Part shown: positions 1 to 12,326 of the stretch, piece after piece
Layout: each line of letters begins with the position of its first letter
How positions within the stretch are numbered: position 1 is the stretch's first letter
DNA from: Ditylenchus dipsaci
Taxonomy: Eukaryota > Nematoda > Chromadorea > Rhabditida > Anguinidae
Assembly (NCBI GenBank): GCA_004194705.1
Contig: SADC01000433.1
Coordinates: 1-64,000 of the forward strand
Reading direction: 5' to 3'
Length of the DNA: 64,000 nucleotides
Program-made: the position numbers and the translations under genes
Notes under the pieces: model-generated
What the model was told of the DNA's origin: nothing
Database searches by the model: none
What the model saw: only the letters and a program-made list of their open reading frames with translations

Positions 1-940
1 CTTTCACTCACTGCCCGAAAATCAGAGTGAAAACAAACACTGGTCTATACTAGGTTGGTCGAGGAACCTTCCTCAAAAATTTGTTCTAAAAAGTTTGTGA
101 ATTTAGCGAAATAGTGAATGCCACAAGATTTAAAACAGAATTTCCAATATCGTGTCAGAAAACAAAAAGATATGGACTCTTTTGATCCGTGAAATTTGTT
201 GCCGCGTTGTCCACACTTAAAGAGACCCTGTCTCTTCCTTGTCATGGCAAATCAAAGGTTTGAATGCGCGCGTGATCACAAGAATTTGTCAATATATGTT
301 TTTGAATTTTTTTGTTCGCATTTCAAAAATTCTAAACGTTATGTTGTTCATGTAAATCACACAGACAGTGGCTGTTATGGAGCAGTAAAAGTCGGATAAG
401 TTACCCGATCCTGCTCACTAGTGAATGGTTCTAAATTTTGAAGAAATTTACAAATTTATTTTCAAACGATTTGCGCAAACAAAAATAATTCGAAATTATT
501 ATTGACAAAATGTGTGTGATCCCACGTCTCATTCAAAATTTTGAAAAAAAGCTATGATAAGAAAGGACAGGGTCCTTTAACACTTGAGAAAACCGATTTG
601 TGCTAATGGGAGCGTTCGTTCAGATTTTGCGCTAAACAAGATAGGCGTAAGAAACTTCCGGAAAAAGTTCTTTTTTGCAACTTCTTTTTAGAAATCCATT
701 GATGGACATTCTCAATTTGAGTTGTTTTAGTTATTTGATCGTATCTTTTTTTATTTGGAAACAATTTTGTGCAACTAAAGCTCTCATCATGTGCAGAATT
801 CGACAGGCTTTCAAATAAATACAAACTTAGTCAAGTAAGTTGCCGTATTACATGCAAAATATTCGCACTTTTCAAAATCTCATGAAATACAGAATTTAGT
901 TCCTTCCTATAAACACTAAAAATCATTCATATCACCGTTT
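1..940. other. AT-rich intergenic sequence, nothing recognised
   Basis: No open frame here has a recognisable domain or splice support, and I see no element ends. Short open stretches exist on both strands but look like chance. Confidence 0.5.
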
Positions 941-948
941 ATATTTCA

Positions 949-1155
949 GTACTTTCACTGCAACAGAAAGCGCAGATACTGCGCATAATTGATACCAAAA
1001 GAAGACAGCGAATCATAGAACAAGCAGTACCAGGATCATCAAATTGGTTGATGACAGGCTTTTTTCGGGTTAATTCAAAATCGCGCCTTTTTTTGGCGTC
1101 CTGTACTTTTAGGCTTTTTACAGTTGCCAACGCACGTTCGAGCTCTTCTCAACAT
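949..1155 (+). pseudogene. Possible pogo/CENP-B-type HTH fragment
   Basis: An open frame directly follows a good acceptor (atatttcag). Its start, LSLQQKAQILRIID, resembles the N-terminal helix-turn-helix opening of pogo/Tigger/CENP-B transposases (pattern LT/SL..K..IL). The rest (RRQRIIEQAVPGSSNW) fits less well, and no DDE region follows. A related snippet (LLQKAQIL) sits near 3795. It may be a transposase relic or a chance match. Confidence 0.3.
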
Positions 1156-1274
1156 TAATTGCCCCAAATTTCGAAAAATTTTATGAAACTCTTTTTTGCC
1201 TTGGTCCCTAAGCTGATTCATTCTCAATTTTTTCCTATAAAATAGCACGGGCTATTGAGCATAGTTTAAGTGTC

Positions 1275-1455
1275 TTGCCCGGAATCATGTCTAAGGTAAG
1301 TGAGTTGCGACATCTCTAACTCATCGAGCCACAGGGGCGCAGGGGCTTGGTGACTTGGGGTTGATATGAGCACACCCACATACCTTAGACACAAATCGCT
1401 GGAAAATGACTCTGGATGCATAATATAATTTATGCATACCAGAGCTTTTTTATGC
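1275..1455. repeat. CTCTGG family repeat, copy 1
   Basis: Imperfect palindrome with the landmarks TCTAAGGTAAGTGAG, an AGCCCC-rich centre, ACACCCACATACCTTAGACAC and ACTCTGGATGCAT. The same landmarks recur near 11030, 13940, 30880, 34850, 42405, 46460 and 50655, so this is a dispersed family that forms the middle of larger fold-back elements. Confidence 0.75.
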
Positions 1456-1456
1456 G

Positions 1457-1962
1457 GTATTTCGCAGTTAACAGAACTATGTCAAAACTATCTGTTATAG
1501 AAGAAAAAATTGAGAAAAAATCACCTTGGGGAACAATAAAAAATTTTCACAAAAAAAAATTCTGTCTGAAAATGCTTTAAAAGTGTGAACAAACACTTTT
1601 TAGACTTTCAACAATAAAAAAGCACTTTTAAGAAATCATGTTCTGTTGTTTATCAAACGACATTTAAAATTAACGGAATATACATTTATTCATACATTTA
1701 TTCATTATAGCTTTGCCATCTTTCTTACAATGCTTTTATTGTAAAATATTCCCAATATAGATTCTCTAAGTTTGGAAGTCAGATATAAAGAGGTCGAAAT
1801 ATTCTAAAATGATCGATAATTTAAATATTTTCAAATATTTTGACTTCTTTTTAGATCTGACTGCCAAACGGATACTAAATCTATGTTGTTATTATTCAGA
1901 ACTTTTGCCCTATATTAGCAATGCTCATCTACTTATACGATTTGTAATAAATGGCTAGGTCG
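1457..1962. other. AT-rich spacer, no gene seen
   Basis: Runs of A and T, one partial inverted pair around 1755-1895, and no coding signal. Confidence 0.5.
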
Positions 1963-1971
1963 CTTAGTTAT

Positions 1972-3466
1972 GGACAAAGCTTTTTTTTTGCAGCTAAAAG
2001 ACTTTTTTTTTGCATCTTAAAGACTTTTTTGCAGCTAATCGACTTTTTCTGCAGCTAAAAGACTTTTTTTCGCAGCTAATTGCCTTTGCAGCTAAAAGAC
2101 TTTTTCTTGCATCTAAAGACTTTTTTTTGCATCTAATCGACTTTTATTTGCAGCTAAAGGAATTTTTTCTGCAGCTATTTTTTTTAAATAAAAATTTGCT
2201 TTTTTATGCTTGTTTGTTATTTTTAGCAGGATTATTACACAGTTAAAGAGAGGAGGGATACCAATCATATTTTGAGCTCTCAGGTTCAAATCCCCCTGGG
2301 TGCACGTCCTATTTTTTACTTTATTTTTGATGTTTTTCGCACATTTTGTTATTAAAAGGTTGCTCAGGCTCTTGTCTATCCAGGTAACCATCAGCAAAGA
2401 GTTCATAAACTGCTGGAGCTCACTAACAAGCCATGACTTTGCTTACGCCTTCTTTTTATCCGAAAATACATCATCTTTGGGTTCTTCTCACAGCTTTGAA
2501 TGTTATATATTCCACTGTTATTTGTCACTGCTTCTTTTCTATACGCTTAAAAGGTAGTGCTGCGTGCGATGCGATATATCGCATCGCAAACATCGCAACA
2601 TCGCACGAAATTTTGCCTTAAACATCGCATCGCAAAGTTTTGAAACATCGCAACATCGCATCGCAAATCTGAAACGACATCGCAACGACATCCATCTGAT
2701 GTAATGATTAGTGCTGCGTGCGATGCGATATATCGCATCGCAAACATCGCAACATCGCACGAAATTTTGCCTTAAACATCGCATCGCAAATCGCATCGCA
2801 AAGTTTTGAAACATCGCAAAATCGCATCGCAAGTCCTCGGACCCAAAAACATCGCATCGCAACATCGCAAAAACACAAATGCGCAGCACTATTAAAAGGC
2901 ATCTAAGTGTCGGACTCGAGTTCATCAAGGGCAACAATTATAAACTGGGAATGGCGCTGCAGTCGTAGGCTTCCGGTACTAGCTTATTAAGAAGTTAATA
3001 TCACATTTTGAGAAGTCACAAAATCAGTAGCAAAGGAGGTGATGAAAACAAAAGTAATGACTTCTAGCTGGTTGCCTCTATTTTGATGGTCATTTGCACA
3101 AAATCAAGGTACTTGCCGACAGCAAAGCAGTGCTGGAAATGACATCAATCGATTGCTGGATACTTTTGGCCCTGGAGGTGGGTTAAACTCACTAAAATGG
3201 AGTAAAAAATAGGGTGTGCACCGAGGGGAATTTAAACCTGAGAGTTCAAAAATGATTCATACCCCTCCCCTCTTCAACTCTATAATAATCCTCGCTAAAA
3301 ACAACAATACAAGCATAAAATAAGCTGATTTCATTTAAAAAAATAGCTGCAAAAAAGCCTTTTAGCTGCAGAAAAAAGTCGATTAGCTGCAAAAAAAATT
3401 AGATGCAAAAAAAAAAGTCTTTTAGATGCAAAAAAAGTCTTTTAGCTGCAAAAAAAAGCTTTGTCC
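1972..3466. mobile_element. Mutator-like non-autonomous element with long TIRs
   Basis: The ends GGACAAAGC and GCTTTGTCC are flanked by a perfect 9-bp duplication, CTTAGTTAT (1963-1971 and 3467-3475). Both arms carry a tandem, slightly varied GCAGCTAAAAGACTTTTT unit and continue inward as an inverted repeat of several hundred bases, including a tRNA B-box-like stretch (GGTTCAAATCC) near 2284. No transposase is seen. Long TIRs plus 9-bp duplications are typical of Mutator-like elements. A hAT element (2555-2891) is inserted inside. Confidence 0.8.
2555..2891. mobile_element. hAT-type MITE (TAGTGCTGCG ends)
   Basis: Flanked by the perfect 8-bp duplication TTAAAAGG (2547-2554 and 2892-2899). 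TIR is TAGTGCTGCG / CGCAGCACTA. The body is a string of CATCGCA units. A second copy of the left end starts at 2709, so the element is a partial tandem or self-nested insertion. Confidence 0.85.
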
Positions 3467-3854
3467 CTTAGTTATGGTCATTGTAAAGTATAGTCTGAGA
3501 AGTTATACGTTATTGTGGACTTTATTGAGATGTATTTGTGCGAGTGACCATTTCCCGGCACCGCGGCACCATGACCCACCTGTAAGAAGAAAAGCCTTGA
3601 TAAAATATGGTAGAGCTATAATAAAAAGTTATTGAGGTTCTGTAAGTTTTAATTGTCGCCCGGATGCATACACTTTCAGCAATTTCGAGATTCGTCTATT
3701 TTGACGACATTTTGTTATATACTCAGGTGTCTAATTAGAGAAAATAAGGTATATGCAATAACATAGCATACCATGAAATCACTATCAATCACTTTTACTT
3801 TTACAGAAAGCTCAGATTTTATGCTTTTTGGCGGTATATCGCTGAGGACGAATA

Positions 3855-4257
3855 CAGTTGAACCTCGCGGCACCCCCAAAAGTTCGTTCCCGCCTAGGGT
3901 CCGACACTTTTTTTAACCCAATTTTCGAAATATTTGTTATGACAGTCTGATCGCAATATCGTAAGGATTCCGATTTTGCCGATCGTTTTTGAAAATAAAA
4001 CAAAATTTAGGTTGAAAAAGTGAAACTCGATATAGTGGCACCCTTTTTTTGAAAACAGGTGCCACTATATCGAGGTTTTACTTTTTAAACCCAAATTTGG
4101 TTTATTTTCAAAAAACGATCGGCAAAATCGGAATCCTTACGATATTTGCGATCAGACTGTCATAACAGAATCGATAAAATATTTCGAAAATTGGGTTAAA
4201 AAAAGTGTCGAGGTGGGGAACGAACTTTGGGGGTGCCACTATAGCGAGGTTCAACTG
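3855..4257. mobile_element. pogo/Tigger-type fold-back MITE
   Basis: Starts CAGTTGAACCTCG and ends CGAGGTTCAACTG with TA on both sides (3853-3854, 4258-4259). The two halves are inverted copies of about 200 bp. CAG...CTG ends with TA target sites and 'CTCGCTATA' subtermini are the signature of pogo-like MITEs, the commonest family in this window. Confidence 0.85.
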
Positions 4258-4303
4258 TAGTAATCACATGTAAAATTTTTGATCCAAAGAAACAATTGTA
4301 ACA

Positions 4304-5167
4304 CACGGCGTGTCAAATCGGTCAAAACACCAAATCGACATTTTTCTAGTCAAGACAAAAAATTTGAACACGGTTAAATTTGTAGTAACTTTCTCATATT
4401 TCTCAGCTTTGTATTCTTATTTGTAACTCATGCTTATATGTGTCCTATATGAGCTATTTTAAATCAGTGGATTGCCCAGGAATCGCTCTATCGATTGGTG
4501 AAAAAATTTACCTAATTTTATCAGAAATTCAAAGATTTTGAACAAATAGAAGTTTGAATTGGCGGTTGACAGAGTCAGCTCGCCAACTTTAAATAGCTCG
4601 TTCTCAGTGATTTCTCCCGGAAAAATAATCTGTTCTACAGTTTTGTAGTATTTTCACCAGCTTTCTGCTGGTATCTTTGGTTTTTTCATATGAACACTTT
4701 ATGCGGAGATCGAACAAGTTTTAGTAAATTTACACTTTTTAGGTATAATTAATGGACAACGATCAGAAAAAATCTCCAACTCAGTCCTGATTATTCTTAA
4801 ACCTTGTGCTGATGGTCTTGTTGGATAGCCAAGAGACCAAAGATCATTTTGACACCAAACTTGTAAATAAAACATGAAAAAATGGGGTAAAAAATAGGGT
4901 ATGCACCCAAGCGGATTTGAACCTATGACCTAGACAATGCGTATATAAAAGTACGTCCTCCCTTTAAATAGGGGAAATTGAATTTGAAACAGACTTTTTA
5001 GACGAGAGTATCTATAGAAATTAAAAAAAAACAGTATATGAATATTTAGTGCATAAAATTGAACATATTTTTGTCAATGGTATTTAAAAATGAGAAACTA
5101 TTTTGAATTTTCATTAAAACAGAACGCCAAGCCCGATTTGGTCATTTGACGTGTTTGACACGCCGTG
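4304..5167. repeat. R1 repeat, copy 1 (CACGGCGTGTCAAA ends)
   Basis: Left end CACGGCGTGTCAAA, right end TTTGACACGCCGTG. Inside is a tRNA-like B-box stretch (rc GGTTCAAATCCGC near 4915). Copy 2 is at 53320-54425 and a truncated copy 3 at 62913-63420. Superfamily not assigned. Confidence 0.75.
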
Positions 5168-6313
5168 AACACTTTTAAAAAGTAGTTACTTGAATAGGCA
5201 GCATAACGCGTCTTTTGTGAACAGTAGACACCATTTAATAAAGCAGAAAAACTGCACCAGATATTGCTTCAAAGTATAACAAAAGAACTTTGGAGTGGTT
5301 GGCAAACTCGCAAAAATGACTTTTGCGTAAAGCTTGAATTTTTTTGGAAAAACCTGAACTTTTGACATCGCAACCATGTTAAGCATGGTCGATTTACTTC
5401 AAAAACTACTCTTTGATTCTCAAAGTTATTGTCAAATTTCAAATTTCTTTCAAGACAGCAATCATTCAAATACCAAATTTAAAGACGAGGTCTGCGAAAC
5501 ATATTGTTTAAAGATTTGAAATTCATTTAGGACATAAATTTTTTAAAATATTCAACATTGGCCCTTAAATTATTTTCTTTCATTCGTTCCTCAAAACTCA
5601 TAAGCATGGTATAAAATGGTTTTTTTTTCTCAAGTGACGAAATCTAATTAAAGTTATTTTTGGTGCTTTTTATCATCAAAATTATATGTATTTTGGCTCC
5701 ATAAGAAAAACGGGTGCCCGCAAAATGGAACATTTAAAAATGAGCTTATGTGCGTGCACATGCCCTTTATGTATTCATAGCGCTTCACTTTGAGTACATT
5801 CGAACCTCGATATAACGAACCCAGCGGACCGCCTAGGATGTTCATTATATCGAGGCTTCGTTGTATCGAGTGTATACTATTAGTCATTTAACGTAATCAC
5901 TGGCCAACAGGAGTCAAGATTTTTAAGACTTTTCGATATTTTATTTATCGATTACTTTTTTCTAACAATTTGTGATAAGGCTGTGAAAGAGAGTATAAAA
6001 AATGTTAAAGATTTGCTGAGAAACCTCTTTTTAAAATTTCGTCACAAACTAACATCACGGTTTATTGTTTGGGGATTATCGGAATAATGCACGAAAAGAT
6101 TTTTGAAGCTGAAACACAAGAAAAAAAATTTCCCCCTGGGTGGACATGCAGATTCACCACTTTAATTCACATATGGATTCATTGAACCAAAACATTTAAC
6201 TTCCCTATTTTAATCTACCAGCCGGGGTATCCATTGATCAGAAGTATACATTCATATCCAGATATCTCCATTGTCTTAAAACACCTGAGCATTGGGTACC
6301 AATACCTTGGGTA
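5168..6313. other. Intergenic, one short pogo-like fragment
   Basis: A short pogo-type piece at about 5796-5878 (TTCGAACCTCGATATAACGAAC with TATATCGAGG facing it) is the only structure recognised. The remainder is AT-rich with no supported gene. Confidence 0.5.
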
Positions 6314-6660
6314 CTATTGCCCAGGCACTTTCTTAAAACTCACATCCAAAATTGCTCGATGCTTTTGATTCGCACCACCAACTGCAATCTCTCAAACCAT
6401 GATTTGGTCGTATTTTCCTCCGACATGTACCAAAGTGCCCATTTTCTGTTGAAGAGACTCTAAAAGGAAGAGATCTGTAGCTGAACAACCTCCTTTCTTG
6501 GCACGGACCATAAAGTCTAATAATAATAATTGAGTGATAGGAAATTCCAGAGCTATATGCTAACCGAATCTTCATGTAGATAGTCAAGGACAACAATACT
6601 GGAATTCTTCGGAGTAATTTGCTCTGATTTTTTCACGCAATCGAAAGGAGAGGAAGCCAT
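6314..6660 (-). CDS. Unrecognised small soluble protein, two exons
   Basis: Not recognised. The start ATG (6660, context AAAACATGG) opens MASSPFDCVKKSEQITPK, reading to ...YLHEDS. A 48-nt GT..AG intron (6517-6564) follows in phase 0. Exon 2 reads TLWSVPRKEVVQLQISSF, then ESLQQKMGTLVHVGGKYDQ, then EIAVGGANQKHRAILDVSF and ends KVPGQ-stop. Keeping this reading needs one extra T in a T4 run before ESLQQ and one indel near IMV/EIAV. Both sit at or beside homopolymers, so sequence error is likely. About 115 residues, no signal peptide or TM segment. Confidence 0.55.
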
Positions 6661-6699
6661 GTTTTCGATAGCCATCTGCGAGGTTTGCTGTAACTGAAA

Positions 6700-8200
6700 A
6701 TATTTTCATTTTGCATGGGGCAGGAAGCGCGAAAAACCAGAGAAGAGCAGCAAGTTAAAATTGTTTTACACTCCAAAGGCTGAGCGGCACTTTTGCTTAG
6801 CTAGACTCAGAATTCCACGCTGAATATGATGGTGTTTTTGGTTTTTGAAATTTTCGTCAAAATTTTTTTGCTAGAGACTTTTGAAAAGTGGAAGCTTTTT
6901 AGAATTTTGTCTTGGCACAAAAGTACGAAAAATGATTATAAGTTATTATATACTGATAATTTTTTCCAGATGTAAATTACATCTTGTAGAAAAGATCTAG
7001 GCTATCTTTTAACCAGTTATTTGCTTACGTGTCATGAAAGTTTACTGCTGAAAAATCCCAAAGATTATAGTGTCAGCCATTTGATAAGGACTCATCTTTA
7101 AGAGATTATAACTTTTGCACATTGGACTAATCAGATGTGAAGAGTTATTTGTTTTGTAGAAAATTTCATGGAGATTTTGAATCTGCAAAAAAAGTCATCA
7201 AAATAATTTTCTCGCACAGTTATGGCTTCTGTAAGTGAGGTCACTATAATTTGTCTCCACTGCAATGCAAACTGTTAATTTTTTAATTCAAACAACGGAT
7301 TCGTGTTTAACGTGATTGATTTGCTTTAAAACTGCTAATTTAAAAAAATATCAGTGTCAAATATTGAGTTCCTATCAAGACAAATTTTATTCAAACTTAT
7401 AAAAAATTGAATATTTAAAAAACTTTTGTTGGATGCCATAATGCGGCTAAAAGGCGGCACGTTTTTCACTAAAAAGCGGAATTTTCTCTAAATAAACTTT
7501 TTATAGCATTTTTTGAAGGAATAGAGCTTTACTTGGGTTGGGTGGCCATCCTTCTGCATATTTTTTAACGGCGAATTTTTTTGTTACAACAGAACTGCCG
7601 CATTTTTTCTGATAGCAACCCATGCTTTAATAGTAACCCTAGCCTGACTTCGAGTCGTCTGAATTTTATTTCTAAGCTTGAAATTCTATTCTTAAAACCT
7701 CGTTGAAAAGCAGTAGGGAGGATGGCGACGCGCAGGGCTGTCTTGCTTCAAAAAACACTGGTATAGACACATCAAACTAGAAATCAGCAAAAGAAAGTCA
7801 CATTCAATTTTCTGATTTTCAAAATATTTGTAAACGGACTGCAAGAGTTTTTTTTTTTAATCTTCGCGAGGTCCTTAAATACTTTAATGTATTTTGCAAA
7901 ATTTTGACCTATGCATCCATACCGAGACTTTTTTTGTTCAACTGTATATTCTGCATTAAAGTTTGAAAAATTTTTAACTGTGATTTTCGAAAAATAGTGA
8001 ATATCTTTTTTTTAAAGAAAATATGCAAGTCAGAATTGGAATATTTTGCATCGTAAACAATTCTTACTATGATTCCAAGGTTCTGAACGAGCTATAATAT
8101 TATTATTGCTGGCGATGGCAATAATCTTTGAAGTAAACCGAAGTATTTGATATTTTTATTCAAACTGGCAATAGCAATAGAAATATACAGCACCAAATAC
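6700..8200. other. Gene-poor stretch
   Basis: AT-rich, no supported gene. A short fold-back lies at about 7430-7625 (ATAATGCGGC and GCCGCATTTT in opposite orientation). Confidence 0.45.
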
Positions 8201-8232
8201 AAATTCACAATATATATAGAGGGTTATGTTTA

Positions 8233-10027
8233 TCACACGAACATGTTTCCTTGCCCATCTTGATCCAATTCATTCTGGGCATCGCGGATAAGACTGCGCA
8301 CACAGTAGAGATGAAAGACGCAAAAGGGTAAGAAGTAATTATCCACAAAAGAGCCCAAAATGTCAATATTGAAGAGTAGTTGCCAGATGGAACCCCAGAA
8401 CATGTAAATATCTGTGAATCCGAACGTATTGAATATAAACGAATTACGTATGCCCAGGAACATAAGGAATATGGCACAGTGAAGGATGCTCCAGAAGTAC
8501 TGTAAATAATGAATGGTTTAGGCTTATAACAGAAGAGACCGAACTTTAGAGGCTCATCCACAACACATTTTAAAAGTGAGATTTTCGGATTTGAGATTAT
8601 AACTTTTTAAAGCTCACCCCTTCTTGGGTAGTCAAGAATCCGGGCTATCAAAAAAGAGTTAGCTCTGATTTTAAATTCAATAAGAAAAATAATCTTATAG
8701 TCGAAATTCACACACTCTTAAAATCCATTGTAAATGAGCCTAGCCTACAGAAGGTGTCTAAAAACCTGAGCAGTTTTTAAGTTTTTGTGTTTTTTATTTT
8801 TAAATAGTCATAGTAATCAATTTTTTGACACACCAAGGATGTATCAGTTACGGTTCCAAAGTCCGACTCAGAACACGAAAAAATCGAAAACCAGAACTAG
8901 AATGAAATGACAAGGAAAACTTTTTAATCCTGTTCCACATATAAATTTTTTGAAATAAATCTAAAAACCTGATTATAACGGTACCCGTTAAGACCAGCTG
9001 GAAATGATGCTATATGCGGGTTATACCGTATTTTCTCTAATAGAGGCTCTCCCCAATTACAGTATTTTTATTTTCGCATTTTTGATCTTATTTTATGTAG
9101 CGAACCTAATGCATGTTACATAAAATATAGCTCAGTTTTCCAGCTACATTCTGGTCTGTAACATGCCTAGGAGCCGACATCCATTAGGTCACATAGGAGA
9201 AAACAAATAAATAAAATACCGGATTTGGGGAGGGCATTTATTAGAAAAAATACGGTGTATCCAGGTTTGACCGCAGTTCATATTTTCGATAATTCTTCTA
9301 CTTATTTATAAAGTCAAACCTTGATACTGTGGCTTTCACCCCCACACTTTTCACTTCGATTTTCAATATCTTTTACTAATTAATTTCAACAGTCAACTCC
9401 CAAGTATCGCAAAAAACCCGATTTAACCAACCCTCTTTTAAAAGTTAGAGGGCCACTATACCGAGCTTTTGCTTTTTCTATGGCAAAGTTTTAAGTTTTA
9501 AAACCGACCTTCGAAATTGGAATCTTCACGATATTTGATACCGGACTGTTCAAACAAAAGTGGTGAGAGACTTCGAAAATCGGGGTGAAAAATTATCGAA
9601 CCCTAGGCGGGAACGAACTTGAGCTGGGCTCCACTATTTCAAGACTCGACTGTGTGCGTGTGTTAATGGAATCGTAAAAATGCAACTTACAGTGTAAAAG
9701 ATGTAGCCTTGCAGTATTTCCTTGCTCTTCCCAACCAGGCCTAGAAGCAATGTCACAGAAAAGGCACATGAAACAATGAGCAGTAGAGCGAAAATAACAC
9801 CGATGATAAATTCGCTGGTGCTTTCTGTCCCTGGACACAGTCTGAGCAAGAAATAAGTCAAAAGGCCCAAGAAGAACAGCTCCGCCATGGCATATAGAGC
9901 GGCAAGCGTCTGAAAATTCAATAATTGAACAAAGTAAACTATTTTCCTTATTTATTGAAATTACCCGGTTACTCATGTACTTCAAAGCAATCTTTCTGAA
10001 GGAGGTGAACATTATAATAAGGCACAT
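8233..10027 (-). CDS. Four-TM membrane protein, unknown family
   Basis: Three exons, all in phase 0 and with no frame break: 9965-10027, 9691-9909 and 8233-8499; 182 residues. Donors are GTAATT and GTAAGT, acceptors TTTCAG and TTACAG. Start MCLIIMFTSFRKIALKYM gives a basic N-terminus. Four hydrophobic segments follow: about residues 25-45 (AELFFLGLLTYFLL), 53-75 (FIIGVIFALLLIVSCAF), 95-115 (YFWSILHCAIFLMFLG) and 130-160 (FWGSIWQLLFNIDILGSF..FLPFCVFHLYCV). The tail is polar and acidic (DAQNELDQDGQG). Layout resembles small tetraspanning proteins, but no family motif is recognised. The second intron (1.2 kb) holds two MITEs. This is the cleanest complete gene in the window. Confidence 0.8.
9026..9255. 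mobile_element. CCGTATTT-family MITE in an intron
   Basis: Starts CCGTATTTTCTCTAATAGAG after TA and ends AAAAAATACGG. Lies in the second intron of the four-TM gene. Confidence 0.75.
9311..9652. mobile_element. pogo-type fold-back MITE in an intron
   Basis: AGTCAAACCTTGATA at the left and CAAGACTCGACTGT at the right, with inverted internal arms that include the family string CCTAGGCGGGAACGAACTT. Ends are worn. Confidence 0.65.
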
Positions 10028-10234
10028 TTTTTGGTAGAGCACGTGATTCGTTAGAGCAGATAGAGATAACTTTTATGAGTAGGCTTCTGACACTTGTCAT
10101 CGCTTGTCTTATCTTATAATAATCTTTCTGTCAATAATCTTATCCCCTAAATTTCACAAATACTTTACTACAGAAGGCCTACACATCTACATTGAAACCA
10201 AGCGTTTGATTTGGCCTTTTGCGATTGGACAATA

Positions 10235-10412
10235 CAGTCAAACTTCTTTATAAGCTACACTCCATATAAGCTACATCTCCTTATGAGCTACACCTGAGTC
10301 GATCCCAAATGGGGTATGTTCCGTATAATATACCCCTATATAAGCTACACCTCTCTATAAGCTACATCTAGGATCGGTCCCGAGGTGTAGCTTATAGAGA
10401 AGTTTTTTACTA
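10235..10412. mobile_element. pogo-type MITE ('TATAAGCTACA' variant)
   Basis: Begins CAGTCAAACTTCTTTATAAG after TA (10233-10234) and runs through several TATAAGCTACA units to AGCTTATAGAGAAG. The right end is degraded. Confidence 0.65.
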
Positions 10413-11029
10413 AAATTGAAAAAAATTTAACTACAGATCAGAATTAGCACCGGTGCCACGAAAAAACCGGCACCGGTTCTTTTGAACAACTGCAATTGAC
10501 TCACAGACACATGCACGTCTAGTGAGCACAGCTGTCACAAAATTTAATTCTTCTTCTTGTTCCTAAATGTTTTGGATCTTCAGGAAAAATCTTCTTGCTG
10601 CATGGCCAAAATTTTTGGAATTTAAAAAGTAAAAAAAAGGTCTGCTATTAACACACTGTCAGGTGAGAAAGTGGGACTGGAACTCTCTTGTGAACTTTTA
10701 AGTGTCTATGTTAAATAAAAATGACTTTCTATAGATGTGTCTGGCACCACCTCACTAGCTTATAGGAAATAAACATAAGCGACGCTACTGTCATATACCC
10801 CCCCCTCCCCCAAAATCGACTTTTTTGTGAGTGTCTAAAAACCATTTTTTTGCAATAATTTTGCCATAAAAGGACCAAAAAAGCAGTTTAAAGGGATTAT
10901 GGGCTGTATTGGGAGGGGAAGGGAATAATACAGGGGCCACTTTTTTTTAGCTGCTTTACCATGTTTTTCAACCCGGGCCGTGGCAAAAATAGACTCTATA
11001 TGCATTTTATGATCAAGTGTACTATTCGG
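10413..11029. other. Repeat-rich, no gene
   Basis: Contains a short palindromic CACCGGTGCC...GGCACCGGT pair (about 10450-10485), related in style to the hAT MITE at 19691, and a GGGATTATGGGCTGTATTGG repeat (near 10900) that recurs at 46370 and 46830. No coding signal. Confidence 0.5.
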
Positions 11030-11213
11030 AATCATATCTAAGGTAAGTGAGTGCCCGCATCTCTAACTCTCAAGCCCCCTGCGCCCCCTTCGAAGGCGCA
11101 GGGGGCTTGGAGTTGAGATGCGCACACCCACATACCTTAGACACAAATCACTCGAAAGTGACTCTGGATGCATGAAAAAACATGCACACCAGAGTTATTT
11201 GTGCGGTAGGCTT
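11030..11213. repeat. CTCTGG family repeat, copy 2
   Basis: Well-preserved copy with a near-perfect GC-rich palindrome, CCCCTGCGCCCCCTTCGAAG followed by its reverse, then ACACCCACATACCTTAGACAC and ACTCTGGATGCATG. Confidence 0.8.
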
Positions 11214-11815
11214 CAGTATTTTTCGCGAAGAGCATTTCCCTCGTTCTACAAGGCCAGGCCAGAGGCCCAGCACCCAAAAATTTAGCCTAGCACTCAAAAA
11301 GTGCTAGGCCTAGGAGTAAACCCGCGACCTATATGACAGTAGGTCGATTTTGGGGGGGGGGGGGATGGTGGTATATTACAGTAGCGTTTTTTGGGGGGGG
11401 GAGGTATATTACAGTAGCGCCACATAAGCCTTATCCATTTGTGCATGCCTTGTACCTGCACTTCCATTGCATCTCCACGCAAACGCACTAGGGCCTCTGT
11501 TTGCGAGAACACATCTTAGAACAAAACTGCCATTTGTTGAGATCTGAATCTATAGGGTCTTTTGCGATTTAGTTTTAAAGTGAGAAATATGATGATGCTC
11601 ACTGGTTATCAAACATTCATTGTTAATTTTGATCGTACAGTCGTCTCTCTCTCTTTAACGTACACCCTGGAGACTAGGATTAAGGTTATCGCAAGAGGTT
11701 TTTTTTTCAAACAAAAGTCTGCCTGTAAGTTATAGCGAGTTTTTGCAGGAAAATTTTACTTTTTGAAAATAATATTTTACAGTGTGTTTAAGCCTTAGCA
11801 TCCATGATTTACAGC
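11214..11815. other. No gene; homopolymer-rich
   Basis: Has G-runs of 9-13 near 11350-11400 in a repeated GGTATATTACAGTAGCG sequence. No coding support. Confidence 0.45.
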
Positions 11816-11819
11816 TTAA

Positions 11820-12051
11820 AGGGGCATGATCGTGCCCGATGGGGAGAAAAGGCGCGAACCAGCAGTTCTTTTCTTTCTCGATAAATTTTCACATTCGTTC
11901 TCGTCTAGATTTTTAAGTTTTCCGTCTAGTTTTTAAAAGCAGTATAAGGTCATCTATATTAGATTTGACGTAGGACGAGTGAAAAATGGGACCATTCGAA
12001 AAAAAATCGGAAAAAACTGCTGGTTCGCGCCTTAACGCACGGGCATGCCCT
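11820..12051. mobile_element. TTAA-flanked MITE (AGGGGCATG ends)
   Basis: TTAA at 11816-11819 and 12052-12055. Ends AGGGGCATG / CATGCCCT; the arms fold back (GCGCGAACCAGCAGTT and AACTGCTGGTTCGCGC-like). TTAA target duplication is typical of piggyBac-like elements. Confidence 0.8.
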
Positions 12052-12326
12052 TTAATTCAGTAACCCACCTTTTTTCGGAAAGTGTTTATATCTTGTTGAT
12101 AAGAAATTATAAATCAAAACCATTTTGTTCATAATATCAGCCTTTATTTACGCCACCTCCCTGTGATAAAAGTACGAGGGTTCGCTATCGGCTCTGCTTT
12201 GAAACGTCAATTTCGCAAATAGCTTTTCAAATACTCCTCTTTAGCTTTTATATAAGTGATGAAAAACAAAACATTATAAATATCATATCATAAATAACAT
12301 ATCAATTACACACGTTTTCAAAAGCC

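Noticed and set aside
2539..2937. Open frames over the CATCGCA-rich region
   Set aside because: Produced by the repeat content of the hAT MITE; no protein features.
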